A DNA stretch of 64,000 nucleotides, taken from positions 1 through 64,000 of the forward strand of contig CALXRC010000007.1 in the NCBI GenBank assembly GCA_944390865.1, written 5' to 3'. A model generated the notes under the pieces. It was not told the origin of the DNA. It saw only the letters and a list, made by a program, of their open reading frames with translations, and made no database searches. This document shows positions 1 through 8,450 of this stretch, in pieces. Source of the stretch: an uncultured Spirochaetales bacterium. Lineage in GTDB: Bacteria > Spirochaetota > Spirochaetia > Sphaerochaetales > Sphaerochaetaceae. How positions within the stretch are numbered: position 1 is the first letter of the stretch; every line of letters begins with the position of its first letter. The position numbers and the translations under genes were made by a program.

Positions 1-1
1 A

Positions 2-184
2 ATGTCCGTCTCAATTGATGCCGTGATTCACCTGACCACCCTGAAGGGTGGCAGCTATCTCACGGGTTGTTGTATAGTAATAACAGTAATCTTTGCCAGG
101 CTTGTTTACGGGGAAAAGCTGACAAGGCTCTCTCTTGCAGGCCTGATTCTTGTTGTCTCAGGCACGATAATGATGCTGTTTTAA
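2..184 (+). CDS. EamA/DMT-type transporter, C-terminal fragment
   Basis: Only the last 60 codons lie in the window and the gene begins upstream of base 1. What is visible is two hydrophobic segments separated by a short basic loop containing a YGEKL motif, followed by an LAGLxLVxSG helix. This is how the last two helices of EamA (drug/metabolite exporter) proteins look. The substrate cannot be told from this fragment. It would lie in the inner membrane. Confidence 0.55.
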   Translation: MSVSIDAVIHLTTLKGGSYLTGCCIVITVIFARLVYGEKLTRLSLAGLILVVSGTIMMLF

Positions 185-239
185 TCAGTTTAATTTTCAG
201 TTCACGTTCTGTTAATACCTTTGATGTATTACAGCATAT

Positions 240-770
240 ATGAATGAACTGAGCTTTCTCATCAATCTTCAGCAGTACCGGACTCCGCTTCTTGACTCCT
301 TCTTTGTCTTTGTGACTCATCTGGGCGATGCCGGGCTGGTCTGGTCCGCCCTCACGCTGGCCCTGGCAGCAAGGAAGAGCACTAGAAAGGAAGCACTCAC
401 CATGGCCTTGTCCCTTATCATCTGCGCTGTCTTTACCAACCTCATACTCAAGCCGCTTGTTGCCCGGCCCCGTCCTTTCACGCGGGTTGACGGACTTACG
501 CTGCTTGTCAGCCCGCCAGCTGACTACTCCTTCCCCTCAGGGCATACAGCCGCCAGCTTTGCAGCTGCTGCCGCACTGTGCATCCATGACAGCAGACTTA
601 CGGTTCCAGCCTTGCTGCTGAGTCTTCTGATAGCATTCTCCCGCCTCTATCTCTTTGTGCACTATCCAAGCGACATTCTTGCCGGAATGCTGGCAGGCTC
701 ACTTTCCGCCCTGCTCGCAAAAGGCCTGATCAATCTTGCATCCCTGATCCATCTGCACCGCTTCTTCTGA
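240..770 (+). CDS. PAP2-superfamily membrane phosphatase
   Basis: A 176-residue membrane protein carrying the three PAP2 signature blocks: K71-x6-RP around residues 71-79, PSGH at 99-102 and SR-x5-H-x3-D at 134-145. The family removes phosphate from lipids such as phosphatidic acid, phosphatidylglycerol phosphate or undecaprenyl diphosphate at the outer face of the inner membrane. All catalytic residues are present, so activity is expected, but the sequence does not decide between these substrates. Five or six hydrophobic segments are visible. The ribosome binding site before this ATG is weak. Confidence 0.85.
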   Translation: MNELSFLINLQQYRTPLLDSFFVFVTHLGDAGLVWSALTLALAARKSTRKEALTMALSLIICAVFTNLILKPLVARPRPFTRVDGLTLLVSPPADYSFPSGHTAASFAAAAALCIHDSRLTVPALLLSLLIAFSRLYLFVHYPSDILAGMLAGSLSALLAKGLINLASLIHLHRFF

Positions 771-774
771 CAGC

Positions 775-891
775 ATGAGACAGAATGAAGCCCTTCAGGA
801 AGACAAAAAGAGGAAAAAGCTGCATAATCTCACTCAGTCTCAGCTGATTGAGGAAGCTTTATGTACGCATTATACAGAATCTACAATTTGA
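775..891 (+). CDS. candidate 38-residue upstream ORF overlapping the next gene
   Basis: A short frame starts at ATG 775 and ends at TGA 889-891, overlapping the next start by 31 bases in a different frame. Its peptide is very charged (a lysine/arginine patch followed by a helix-like [11 protein letters not shown]). It has no good ribosome binding site. It could be a small gene coupled to the next one, the frame-shifted N-terminus of that protein, or chance. Confidence 0.25.
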   Translation: MRQNEALQEDKKRKKLHNLTQSQLIEEALCTHYTESTI

Positions 892-1133
892 AAACCGACC
901 AGACTTATTACAATGTCAGCGATGACAGCGATGGCGTATGCGCTGAAGAACGCTTCAGACTTGATCTCGGGATGCACGAGTGCAGGAAGCTGCAGGAAGA
1001 TTATACGGCAACAGGACTGGAGCTTTTTGTCATCGAAGTGCTTGAGACAGGCTCCGATCCTGCGCGTCTGGAAAAACTCTGTCAGGAGAAGAAAGCCGAA
1101 GCAGAGTCTAACGGCCTTCCTCTCTATCTCTGA
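861..1133 (+). CDS. small GIY-YIG-like protein
   Basis: A 90-residue protein. The start ([16 protein letters not shown]) resembles the GIY-YIG entry strand, and the middle block ([19 protein letters not shown]) matches the conserved region of short bacterial GIY-YIG nuclease-family proteins that carry an R/H...ELQEDW-type segment. The GIY and YIG triplets themselves are degenerate, so nuclease activity is doubtful. ATG 861 has a GAGGA ribosome binding site 7 bases upstream. The 3' end overlaps the convergent udp gene by 26 bases. Confidence 0.6.
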   Translation: MYALYRIYNLKTDQTYYNVSDDSDGVCAEERFRLDLGMHECRKLQEDYTATGLELFVIEVLETGSDPARLEKLCQEKKAEAESNGLPLYL

Positions 1134-1893
1134 TAATAAGCGCCCTGAGTCCTTCAATGGCCACTTTTATCGCAGGTGTTGTGTCATGAAGCTTAGGATT
1201 CTCGAGTCCCAGCTTCTCGCGCTCCTGGTTGCCTACGACGAAAAATGCACTGCCGGCTCTGGCACCGAGTCTGGCTGCAACCGTAAAAAGCGCAGCGCTC
1301 TCCATCTCTGAGGCCAGAACGCCGAGACGCTTCCAGGCTTCCCACTTGTTCATCAGCTCATAACTGACTGGCATTTCCTCAGGATCATGCTGTCCGTAGA
1401 AGCTGTCCTTGCACTGCACAACACCCATGTGATGCCTGAAGCCAAGCTTTGCTGCGCCTTCCTTCAGAGCCATCGCCACATCGAAACTGGCTACTGCAGG
1501 AAACTCGATCGGAGCATATTCCCTGCTTGTTCCTTCCATTCTGACAGCCCCTGTCGCAATCACGACATCGCCGCCCATGACAGGAAGGGCTATGCCACCG
1601 CAGGTTCCCATTCTGATGAATGTGTCGCTTCCGCATTTGAAGAGTTCTTCCATCGCAATTGCGGCGCTCGGTCCTCCGATGCCTGTGCTGGTGACAGAGA
1701 CGGTCTCTCCTTCCAGCCTGCCTGTGTATGTGACAAACTCCCTTGAGTCCGCGACTTCATGAGCATCTTCAAGATACTGGGCAATCAGGGGAACGCGCTT
1801 GGGATCGCCTGGAAGAATGACATAGCGGCCCACATCGCCCCTGCCTATGTGAAGATGATACTGGATTCCGGTTCCATTCATGTAATCTGACAT
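1108..1893 (-). CDS. udp: uridine phosphorylase
   Basis: A 261-residue PNP/UDP-family nucleoside phosphorylase that cleaves uridine (or deoxyuridine) with phosphate to uracil and (deoxy)ribose 1-phosphate in the cytoplasm. The N-terminal ILPGDPKR phosphate-binding block, the R-x-GTCGG block near residue 95 and the SEMESAALF ribose-binding motif near residue 195 are all visible. Length is normal. A strong GGAGG precedes the ATG. It fits the pyrimidine salvage theme seen again in the phosphoribosyltransferase at 19.9 kb. Confidence 0.92.
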   Translation of the reverse strand: MSDYMNGTGIQYHLHIGRGDVGRYVILPGDPKRVPLIAQYLEDAHEVADSREFVTYTGRLEGETVSVTSTGIGGPSAAIAMEELFKCGSDTFIRMGTCGGIALPVMGGDVVIATGAVRMEGTSREYAPIEFPAVASFDVAMALKEGAAKLGFRHHMGVVQCKDSFYGQHDPEEMPVSYELMNKWEAWKRLGVLASEMESAALFTVAARLGARAGSAFFVVGNQEREKLGLENPKLHDTTPAIKVAIEGLRALIIRDREEGR

Positions 1894-2051
1894 CTGTATC
1901 CTCCAAAAAAGAGATTATAATTCTAACATACACAGCCGAAGCAGAAAAGCAAAATCTGAAAAAGAGATCAATGAAGCTCACTCAAGATAATATGCCGAGA
2001 CAGGAATTCAATTTTAGATCTTGAATGAGGAACCAGACTGCCAGGTCCATC

Positions 2052-4340
2052 TCAGCCCAGAATGACATAAGTCTTTCCCATGCCTCCGTCAGGCGGATCA
2101 GCAAAGTAGTAGTCCGCAACAGCCTTGTGCTTTTTCAGATAATCATGTATCCCTCGCGAGAGCACTCCGTTTCCAAAGCCGTGTATGATTGAAAAGCTGG
2201 AAACAGAGTGAACGAGACAGGACTCTATCTCATCATCTATTGCACTCAGCGCCTGAGCCAGAGTGCAGCCGCGAAGATCAAGTCCGGCCTTAGGAGGCGC
2301 TACTGTGACCTTATAGGGAGATACAGAGGCTTTTTTCTCTGCCGGGGCCGGAGAAAGCGTATCTGCAGACAGACTGATCTTCATTGAATCAATAGTAACC
2401 TGATACATGCCTTTGCCCAGATCCTTCGTGATCACACCCCGCCTTTTCATCTGGCCGCACAGCACCTCATCTCCAGGCCTGAACTGCTGAAGCTGTCCAA
2501 GGGTCTTCTGCCTTTCCGCGCCTGCCCTCTTCTCAGCTTCTGACGTCTTCTTCTCTGCATCGCTGATGAAGGCCTTTACCTCGTGAGTCTTCCCGCTCGT
2601 GAGCCTGCCGGTCTGCACGTCGCGCACAAGATTCTCAAGTCTCTTTCGCGCCTCCTTGAGCCAGATCCGCATCTCATCTGCCGTATCCTGATTGTAGGAA
2701 GCACGGATCCTGTCCAGCTCAGCCTCTTTCTCGCCAAGCTCCTTCACAAGCTTCTGGTATCTGTTTTTCTCATTGGCAGCCTCGCTTATTTTCCGGTCGA
2801 GCTGGCTTGCCCTGCTGTTCAGTCCCTTCACGATGCTGGCAATAGAAGAGTCAGAACTCATTCTTGCCCTCGCACTGTCCACAACAGAACGGGGAAGCCC
2901 CATCCGGCGTGCGATTTCGAAAGCGTGGCTGTCGCCGGGAAGACCTTCAATGATCCTGAATGTGGGCAAATTGCGGCTCAGATCAAAATCCATCGATGCA
3001 TTCATCATTTCCCTGTCAGTGTAGGCATGAAGCTTTATCCTGCTGTAATGGCTCGTTATGAACAGCATCACGCCCTTTGACTTGAAATAGTCAAGAAGGC
3101 TGTCTGTCAGGCACTCTCCTTCCTGAGGATCGGTTCCGCTGCCGATCTCATCGAGAAGCACAAGCGACCTGCTGTCAGCCTGTGAGCAGATTGAGGCAAT
3201 GTTGGACATGTGCGCGGAAAAGGTCGAGAAGTTTTCCAGAATGGACTGTCCGTCTCCGATGTCTGTGTATATAGTCTCATAGAGAGGAAGGCTGGAGCCC
3301 TCGTCAAATGGAGCGTAGCCTGATATCTGGCTCAGCACTGCAAGCAGGGCAACAGTCTTCATAGTGACTGTCTTTCCTCCGGCATTAGGTCCTGAGAGAA
3401 CGACGACCCTGCATTCAGGGCGCACTGACAGCGATATCGGAACTGCAGCATCAAAAAGCAGGGGATGGCGCGCATTGACAAGTCTGATTTCATCAGAAAA
3501 GGCAGCACGGCTGCACTTTGTCCTGATCACATACATGGCAAAGGCATAATGAAAGTCAAAGATCCTGACGTATTCAGTCCTTTCTCTCAGCAGGGGGATG
3601 AACGACCTCACTCTGGCAGAAAGATCGCTCAGGATCTTGTGCTTCATCCTGATTATCTCATCTTCTGCAAGACTGACCTGGTTGTTCAGGTCAACAAGCT
3701 CAAAGGGCTCGACATAAAGCGTTGAACCGGTGGCGGAGGAGCTGTGGATATAGCCTCTGACCTGAGCTCTCATCTCACGGCGCACAGGCAGCACAACCCT
3801 CTCATTGCGGAAAACCGCATCCTGGGACTGAAACAATGCCGGCTGCTGTGAAATTGCCATGCGCGCAAAGCGGGCGCGTTTCGCCCTCTCGCTGTCCAGG
3901 GCCCTGACCAGAGGAAGCAGCAGTGGATGAGTCTCCCTGACTGTTCCGTCAGCTTCAAGCGAAGAGGATATCTCACGGCCAAGGTCTTTAAGCTCCTTTT
4001 CGCAGAGCGATGGATCTTCCTCAAATGCAGCCAGATCTGACAGGGCAGATATGAACTGAGACACATTGTGAATCTCGCTGCCTGCAAACTGGGCGGCATG
4101 AGCATCGTAAGAGTCAAATAAGGAAGAAAGGCTTACAAATGATGACAGACTGTGCTCATTCGCCATAATGCGCCCTGTTATCAGCTCAATACGCTCTGCA
4201 CGGGCAGATATGACTGCCTCATCGCTTGTGAACAGCTGGCTTGATATATAGTTTCTGCCTTCATCAGACAGGCAGAAGGAGCGCACGAGCGAGAGCACCT
4301 TTTCCACTTCAAGATCGTTGACAGTACGCTTGCTGATCAT
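2052..4340 (-). CDS. mutS2: endonuclease MutS2
   Basis: A 762-residue MutS2 protein. It has the MutS core and clamp region, a Walker A (GPNAGGKT, near residue 317), a Walker B (LLDEIGSGTDP), a long charged coiled coil (about residues 490-610) and a C-terminal Smr domain starting with LDLRG and containing IHGFGNGVL. MutS2 binds branched DNA and limits homologous recombination; in Bacillus it also rescues collided ribosomes. The start overlaps the stop of rsgA by four bases, so the two are co-translated, which fits a ribosome-associated role. Confidence 0.95.
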   Translation of the reverse strand: MISKRTVNDLEVEKVLSLVRSFCLSDEGRNYISSQLFTSDEAVISARAERIELITGRIMANEHSLSSFVSLSSLFDSYDAHAAQFAGSEIHNVSQFISALSDLAAFEEDPSLCEKELKDLGREISSSLEADGTVRETHPLLLPLVRALDSERAKRARFARMAISQQPALFQSQDAVFRNERVVLPVRREMRAQVRGYIHSSSATGSTLYVEPFELVDLNNQVSLAEDEIIRMKHKILSDLSARVRSFIPLLRERTEYVRIFDFHYAFAMYVIRTKCSRAAFSDEIRLVNARHPLLFDAAVPISLSVRPECRVVVLSGPNAGGKTVTMKTVALLAVLSQISGYAPFDEGSSLPLYETIYTDIGDGQSILENFSTFSAHMSNIASICSQADSRSLVLLDEIGSGTDPQEGECLTDSLLDYFKSKGVMLFITSHYSRIKLHAYTDREMMNASMDFDLSRNLPTFRIIEGLPGDSHAFEIARRMGLPRSVVDSARARMSSDSSIASIVKGLNSRASQLDRKISEAANEKNRYQKLVKELGEKEAELDRIRASYNQDTADEMRIWLKEARKRLENLVRDVQTGRLTSGKTHEVKAFISDAEKKTSEAEKRAGAERQKTLGQLQQFRPGDEVLCGQMKRRGVITKDLGKGMYQVTIDSMKISLSADTLSPAPAEKKASVSPYKVTVAPPKAGLDLRGCTLAQALSAIDDEIESCLVHSVSSFSIIHGFGNGVLSRGIHDYLKKHKAVADYYFADPPDGGMGKTYVILG

Positions 4341-5281
4341 TGCTTGTTCTTCCTGAAATGTGTTCTGAGATAGCCGGGCTTGCGGCTCAGCAGGCTGTCA
4401 AGCAGGCCTGAATAGCTCTGATAGCGGTCAATGTCAATCAGGCCGTCTTCAACTGCCCTGATCACCGCACATCCCGGTTCACTGCTGTGAGTGCACTGCG
4501 AGCCGAACTCACAGTCCTGAGAGAAACTGAGGATCTCGGGAAAGCTTGATGCAAGCACCCCGGTCTCCTCATAAGGCACAAGAAGCTCCCTGACGCCGGG
4601 AGTGTCAATTATCCTGATATCATCGCGCTCAAGATAAAGCGCATGATTGGTCGTATGTCTTCCCCGCTGATACTTAGCGCTGATTTCATTGACAGCCTGC
4701 TTCTTTTCAGGCTGGATTATCAGATTGACCAGGCTTGACTTTCCCACGCCGGACTGGCCGGCAAAGGCCGTGACCTTTCCTTTCAGCAGAGCTTTGAACT
4801 CCTCTATGTTCTCTCCAGTCAGGGCAGAAACGGCAATGATCCTGTAGCCGAGCCTGTGGTAAAGGGCCCAGCGGTCAAATTCCTCTTCTGTCAGATCGAA
4901 GTCGCACTTGTTCATCACAATGATGACATCGCAGCCGCTGACGCAGCTGAGCGCCCTGTCAATGAAGCGCGGGCGGAAAGGCGGTTCATATGCTGAAGTG
5001 ACAATGGCGACCTGATCCATATTGGCAGCAATTGTCTGGTTCTTCTCAAGCTTGATGTTCCAGCGCACAAAGGCAGAGCGGCGCTCGAGCCTTGCGGTGA
5101 TCAGCCCTTCGCTGTCACTGTATGGGGTGAACTCGACATAATCCCCGACAGCGAGAGGGTTATACTCGAACTCATCGAGCTTAAGGACCTTGCCCTTGAT
5201 TCTCAGCCTGTACAGCTTTTTCTCATCTTCCTGCCAGGCATCATACAGATTGTTTATTGCTTTTCTTATCTGTGCTCTCAT
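4337..5281 (-). CDS. rsgA: ribosome small subunit-dependent GTPase A
   Basis: A circularly permuted GTPase: an N-terminal OB-fold (GDYVEFTP), then NKCD (G4) before GQSGVGKSSLVN (G1) and DTPGVREL (G3), and a C-terminal zinc finger (Cys-x5-Cys-x-His-x5-Cys). RsgA checks 30S subunit maturation. I start it at ATG 5281 because the peptide from there (MRAQIRKAINNLY) matches the usual start of spirochaete homologues and has a partial GGTAGAG site. An in-frame ATG at 5314 would add 11 residues but has no ribosome binding site. Confidence 0.93.
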   Translation of the reverse strand: MRAQIRKAINNLYDAWQEDEKKLYRLRIKGKVLKLDEFEYNPLAVGDYVEFTPYSDSEGLITARLERRSAFVRWNIKLEKNQTIAANMDQVAIVTSAYEPPFRPRFIDRALSCVSGCDVIIVMNKCDFDLTEEEFDRWALYHRLGYRIIAVSALTGENIEEFKALLKGKVTAFAGQSGVGKSSLVNLIIQPEKKQAVNEISAKYQRGRHTTNHALYLERDDIRIIDTPGVRELLVPYEETGVLASSFPEILSFSQDCEFGSQCTHSSEPGCAVIRAVEDGLIDIDRYQSYSGLLDSLLSRKPGYLRTHFRKNKQ

Positions 5282-5349
5282 TTTCTCTACCAGCTTAACA
5301 CAAAGTTTTTTCATTGACAGCAGGGGGATGAAAGAAGGATGCTTAGATT

Positions 5350-5937
5350 ATGTTCACTTCGCAGATCTGCAGCCATCCGGGCTGCAAAAGCTATGTAAGC
5401 GCCCCTTTCGGCACCTGTTTCCATCATTCAGGCAGCAAGGAAAAGGAAATCATACTGGAATCGCTGAGAAAGACACTGAGCTCAAGGACAACCGTAAGGG
5501 ATGTGTCAATCATCGGCGGGGACTTTGAGAACCTTGACATCAGCGGAAAAAGCATCTGGGCTTCAAACTTCTCGTTCTCCACTTTCCGCTCCTGCGATTT
5601 CTCCTCTTCCAGGATCAGCACGTCCTTTTTTGACATGTGCATTTTCATAGACTGCGTCTTTTCAGAGCTGAGCGCACGCTACTGTGTTTTCTCAGGCTCA
5701 AGAATCACGCGCTGCAGCTTCGCCATGAGCACGATGTTCAACTGCAACCTCATCGGACTTGACTGTCTGGACAATGACTTTTCATCAAGTGACCTCTATT
5801 TTTCAAACTTCAGCATGAGCAGGATCGAGAACACGAAATTTGAGGACTGCAATATCAAGAGGACAAACTACAAGGCCTGCGCCTTGAAAAACGTTTCATT
5901 CAGGTACTCCAACACACAGGATGCCTATTTTTCCTGA
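5350..5937 (+). CDS. pentapeptide-repeat protein with N-terminal metal-binding motif
   Basis: 195 residues. From about residue 55 to the end it is built of five-residue units with a central Phe/Leu and small flanking residues (for example SNFSF, CDFSS, CNIKR), the pattern of the right-handed quadrilateral beta helix. The first 26 residues hold C7-x4-C12-x10-C23-x-H25, a likely zinc knuckle. The function is unknown. Pentapeptide proteins can mimic DNA or act as scaffolds, but nothing here ties it to gyrase protection. It runs divergently from rsgA and just upstream of the hydrolase gene. Confidence 0.75.
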   Translation: MFTSQICSHPGCKSYVSAPFGTCFHHSGSKEKEIILESLRKTLSSRTTVRDVSIIGGDFENLDISGKSIWASNFSFSTFRSCDFSSSRISTSFFDMCIFIDCVFSELSARYCVFSGSRITRCSFAMSTMFNCNLIGLDCLDNDFSSSDLYFSNFSMSRIENTKFEDCNIKRTNYKACALKNVSFRYSNTQDAYFS

Positions 5938-5948
5938 AGGAGCAGCTT

Positions 5949-6545
5949 ATGAGAGTATACTGCCATTTCTGCGAGACCGGCCAGGTCAACACATATCTTG
6001 TCTGCAGCGGTGAAAGAGACTGCAGCGCGCTTATCATAGATCCGGCTGATCTTGACAACGAGCTTATAAGGATCATCGAATCCCATAATCTGACGATAAA
6101 GGCACTGCTTGTCACCCACAATCATGAAAACCATGTCAGGGCGGCAGGGAAATTCCAGAAGATCTATCCCTGTCCTGTCTACGCCTACAGCAGGACAATA
6201 AGCGGAATAAGCACAGTCCAGCTCAAGGAAACGCTGAAAATGAACATTGAAGACTTCACGGCTGATGTGCTTCATGTGCCGGGACACAGTGATGACAGCC
6301 TTGTCTATGTCATTGAGAATGCGATCTTTTCCGGAGACACGCTTCAGGCAGGCAGGGTCTCATCCACCTCATCATTTTCAAAGAGAGCTGATCTTATCAG
6401 GAACATATCAAAAAAGATACTGTGCTATGACGACAATTACCTTCTTTTTCCGGCCCACGGCTGTCCCAGCAAAATCAGAATCGAGCGCATGATGAACTAC
6501 GACATGCTAGAGACCAGCGTGGCGCTGAGCGAAAACCTGCTTTAA
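5949..6545 (+). CDS. metallo-beta-lactamase-fold hydrolase with altered metal motif
   Basis: A 198-residue glyoxalase-II-like member of the MBL fold. The expected H-x-H-x-D-H motif reads HNHENH (about residues 57-62), so the metal-2 Asp is Asn (codon AAC). The other ligands are present: GHSDDS (His), FSGDTL (Asp) and PAHG (His). Substrate unknown; thioester or sulfide chemistry is typical of this size class. It starts 11 bases after the pentapeptide gene, probably co-transcribed, and its 3' end overlaps the convergent rluD gene by 39 bases. Confidence 0.85.
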   Translation: MRVYCHFCETGQVNTYLVCSGERDCSALIIDPADLDNELIRIIESHNLTIKALLVTHNHENHVRAAGKFQKIYPCPVYAYSRTISGISTVQLKETLKMNIEDFTADVLHVPGHSDDSLVYVIENAIFSGDTLQAGRVSSTSSFSKRADLIRNISKKILCYDDNYLLFPAHGCPSKIRIERMMNYDMLETSVALSENLL

Positions 6546-7448
6546 TATCTTCTTCATCGCGGCATCAAGCGGTGCGATGAAGTTCATTCTCTCTCCGGTG
6601 ACAGGATGGCTGATTGTCAGGCTCAGAGAATGAAGGCAGAGTCTTGCATGGGGAAAGTTCCTGTCCGGGCGCGAATAGATGCTGTCCCCGACGACAGGAT
6701 GCCCTGTGCTTTTCATGTGAACCCTTATCTGGTGGGTGCGTCCTGTCTCGATCCTGATCCTCACAAAGGCGTAATCGTCTGTCTGCCTCAGCACTGTGTA
6801 ATGCGTAAGCGCTGTCTTTCCCCTGCTCCTGTCATCAGTGACAGTGAATGTCTTCCTGTCATGAGGACTGCGCACGATGTTTTTGTCGACAAGGCCCCTT
6901 TTTGCATTGAAATGCCCTTTGACGAGACAGACATAAATCTTTTCATTGGTATGAGAGGCAAACTGTCCGGCCAGGCTTTTCATGGCCTGTGCGGTCTTTG
7001 CGATGATCATGACGCCTGAAGTGTCCTTATCCAGACGGTGAACGATGCCGGGACGCAGGCTGCTGTCTTCATCATCGCCTTCAGCACAAGTCGAGAAGTC
7101 TTCGCCGTAGCGGTAAAGCAGGGCATTGACCAGAGTTCCGGACCAGTTGCCCGCAGCTGGATGCACAACCATTCCTGACGCCTTGTTGATCACAAGTATG
7201 CTGTCATCTTCGTAAATCACATCAAGAGGGATGTCCTCTGCCTCAAGATCAGAAAAGACCTCCTCCTTCCAGCTCAGCTCAATCTGCTGCCCCTTTTCCA
7301 CTCTCTGGCTTTTCTTCACCTTCTTTCCGTCAACAATGATGAGGGCATCCGGTAGGGAAAAGACTGAGCGCGGCACAAGAGAGGCAGAGACTCTGTCCAC
7401 CCTTCCGCTTTCAGGAGCAGAAAACTCAAGCCTGCGGTCTCTGATCAT
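6507..7448 (-). CDS. rluD: RluA-family 23S rRNA pseudouridine synthase
   Basis: A 313-residue protein with an N-terminal S4 RNA-binding domain (about residues 15-80) and a pseudouridine synthase domain. It carries the HRLDKDTSG motif, whose Asp is the catalytic nucleophile, plus the GRTHQIRVHM block. RluD modifies helix 69 of 23S rRNA; assignment to RluD rather than RluC or RluA rests on domain layout only. Its start overlaps the stop of the small membrane protein gene upstream (ATGA). Confidence 0.88.
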   Translation of the reverse strand: MIRDRRLEFSAPESGRVDRVSASLVPRSVFSLPDALIIVDGKKVKKSQRVEKGQQIELSWKEEVFSDLEAEDIPLDVIYEDDSILVINKASGMVVHPAAGNWSGTLVNALLYRYGEDFSTCAEGDDEDSSLRPGIVHRLDKDTSGVMIIAKTAQAMKSLAGQFASHTNEKIYVCLVKGHFNAKRGLVDKNIVRSPHDRKTFTVTDDRSRGKTALTHYTVLRQTDDYAFVRIRIETGRTHQIRVHMKSTGHPVVGDSIYSRPDRNFPHARLCLHSLSLTISHPVTGERMNFIAPLDAAMKKILKQVFAQRHAGL

Positions 7449-7774
7449 GCGCCCTGGACCTCGCCTATTATCCAGTCAGCCGTTGAAATGCCGAGCGAAA
7501 GGCCTCCTGCGATGAGAAGCTGCCAGCCGAAGGCCTCAAGCTGGCTGTCTGAGGAGACAACCCCGAAGTTGTCAAGAAGGTTCCATGTCAGCATGGCAAG
7601 CGGAAATGTCAGCACAAGAGAGCCGAAGAATATGCTCTCGGCCCTTCTCAGTTTCATTGTCCATATCGGAAACTCATCTTCTCCATAGGGCTCATAACTG
7701 AGCTCAGCCTGTGCAGAAAGCGTGCATCCAAGCATTGAGAAGATCAGAATCAGGGCTATTGTCTTACGTAGCAT
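7445..7774 (-). CDS. small membrane protein of unknown function
   Basis: 109 residues. There is a signal-like N-terminus (MLRKTIALILIFSMLGC, with a possible but weak lipobox) and two further hydrophobic stretches near residues 50-68 and 85-100. I do not recognise the family. It sits between a yggS-like gene (11-base overlap) and rluD (4-base overlap), so it is expressed as part of that operon. Confidence 0.7.
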   Translation of the reverse strand: MLRKTIALILIFSMLGCTLSAQAELSYEPYGEDEFPIWTMKLRRAESIFFGSLVLTFPLAMLTWNLLDNFGVVSSDSQLEAFGWQLLIAGGLSLGISTADWIIGEVQGA

Positions 7775-8450
7775 CGTAAGTCCTCTGGCCGAATATGGCT
7801 GTGCCGATCCGCACTTCTGTGCTTCCTTCCTCTATTGCCTGAAGGTAGTCCGCACTCATTCCCATGCTCAGAACAGTCAGGTCAAAACGCTGTCTGAGCC
7901 TGTCAAACAGCGCTTTTGCATATCTGAAAGCAGCCCTGTTCTTCTCTTCGTCAAAGCCGAGCGGACCGACTGTCATCAGTCCCTTGAGAATCAGATGAGG
8001 GCATAAGGCAAGATGGTCTGCAGCCTCAAAGAGCGCCTTTTCATCCGCAAAGCCGGATTTCTGCTCTTCATGCGAGGAATTGATTTCAAAAAGAATCTCA
8101 ATGCATCTGTCAGTCTTCGCAAGCTCCTTCTCCAGCTCGTCCATCAGTGCTGTCGAGTCGACGCTGTCGATTCTGTCTACAAGGGGAAGTATCTTCTTCA
8201 CCTTGTTGCGCTGAAGATGACCTATCAGGCAGAGCTTCATGCCATCAGGGCGCTGCGATACAGGCGGAAACTTCTCACACACTTCCTGAACCCTGTTCTC
8301 GCCGAAAAGACGCTGGCCTTCTTCATAGCAGTCCAGGATAGCTGAATATGGATGGGTCTTGCTTACAGCCATCAGGCTGACAGCTCCCTTCCTGCCGCAC
8401 TGCTCAGCCCTGCTGTCAACGCTCTTTCTGACTTCACGGACATTAGTCAT
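7764..8450 (-). CDS. yggS: YggS-family pyridoxal phosphate homeostasis protein
   Basis: 228 residues with the type III PLP fold. The PLP lysine is in LMAVSKTHP (about residue 31), GENRVQE follows near residue 52, and the C-terminal block SMGMSADYLQAIEEGSTEVRIG binds the cofactor phosphate. The family has no known enzymatic reaction and buffers PLP in the cytosol. It overlaps the membrane-protein gene on either side (8443-8450 and 7764-7774). Confidence 0.92.
   Translation of the reverse strand: MTNVREVRKSVDSRAEQCGRKGAVSLMAVSKTHPYSAILDCYEEGQRLFGENRVQEVCEKFPPVSQRPDGMKLCLIGHLQRNKVKKILPLVDRIDSVDSTALMDELEKELAKTDRCIEILFEINSSHEEQKSGFADEKALFEAADHLALCPHLILKGLMTVGPLGFDEEKNRAAFRYAKALFDRLRQRFDLTVLSMGMSADYLQAIEEGSTEVRIGTAIFGQRTYDAT

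Noticed and set aside
2583-3080. 165-codon open frame on the plus strand inside mutS2
   Set aside because: It is antisense to a conserved gene, has no family motif and no ribosome binding site; mutS2 fills the region on the other strand.
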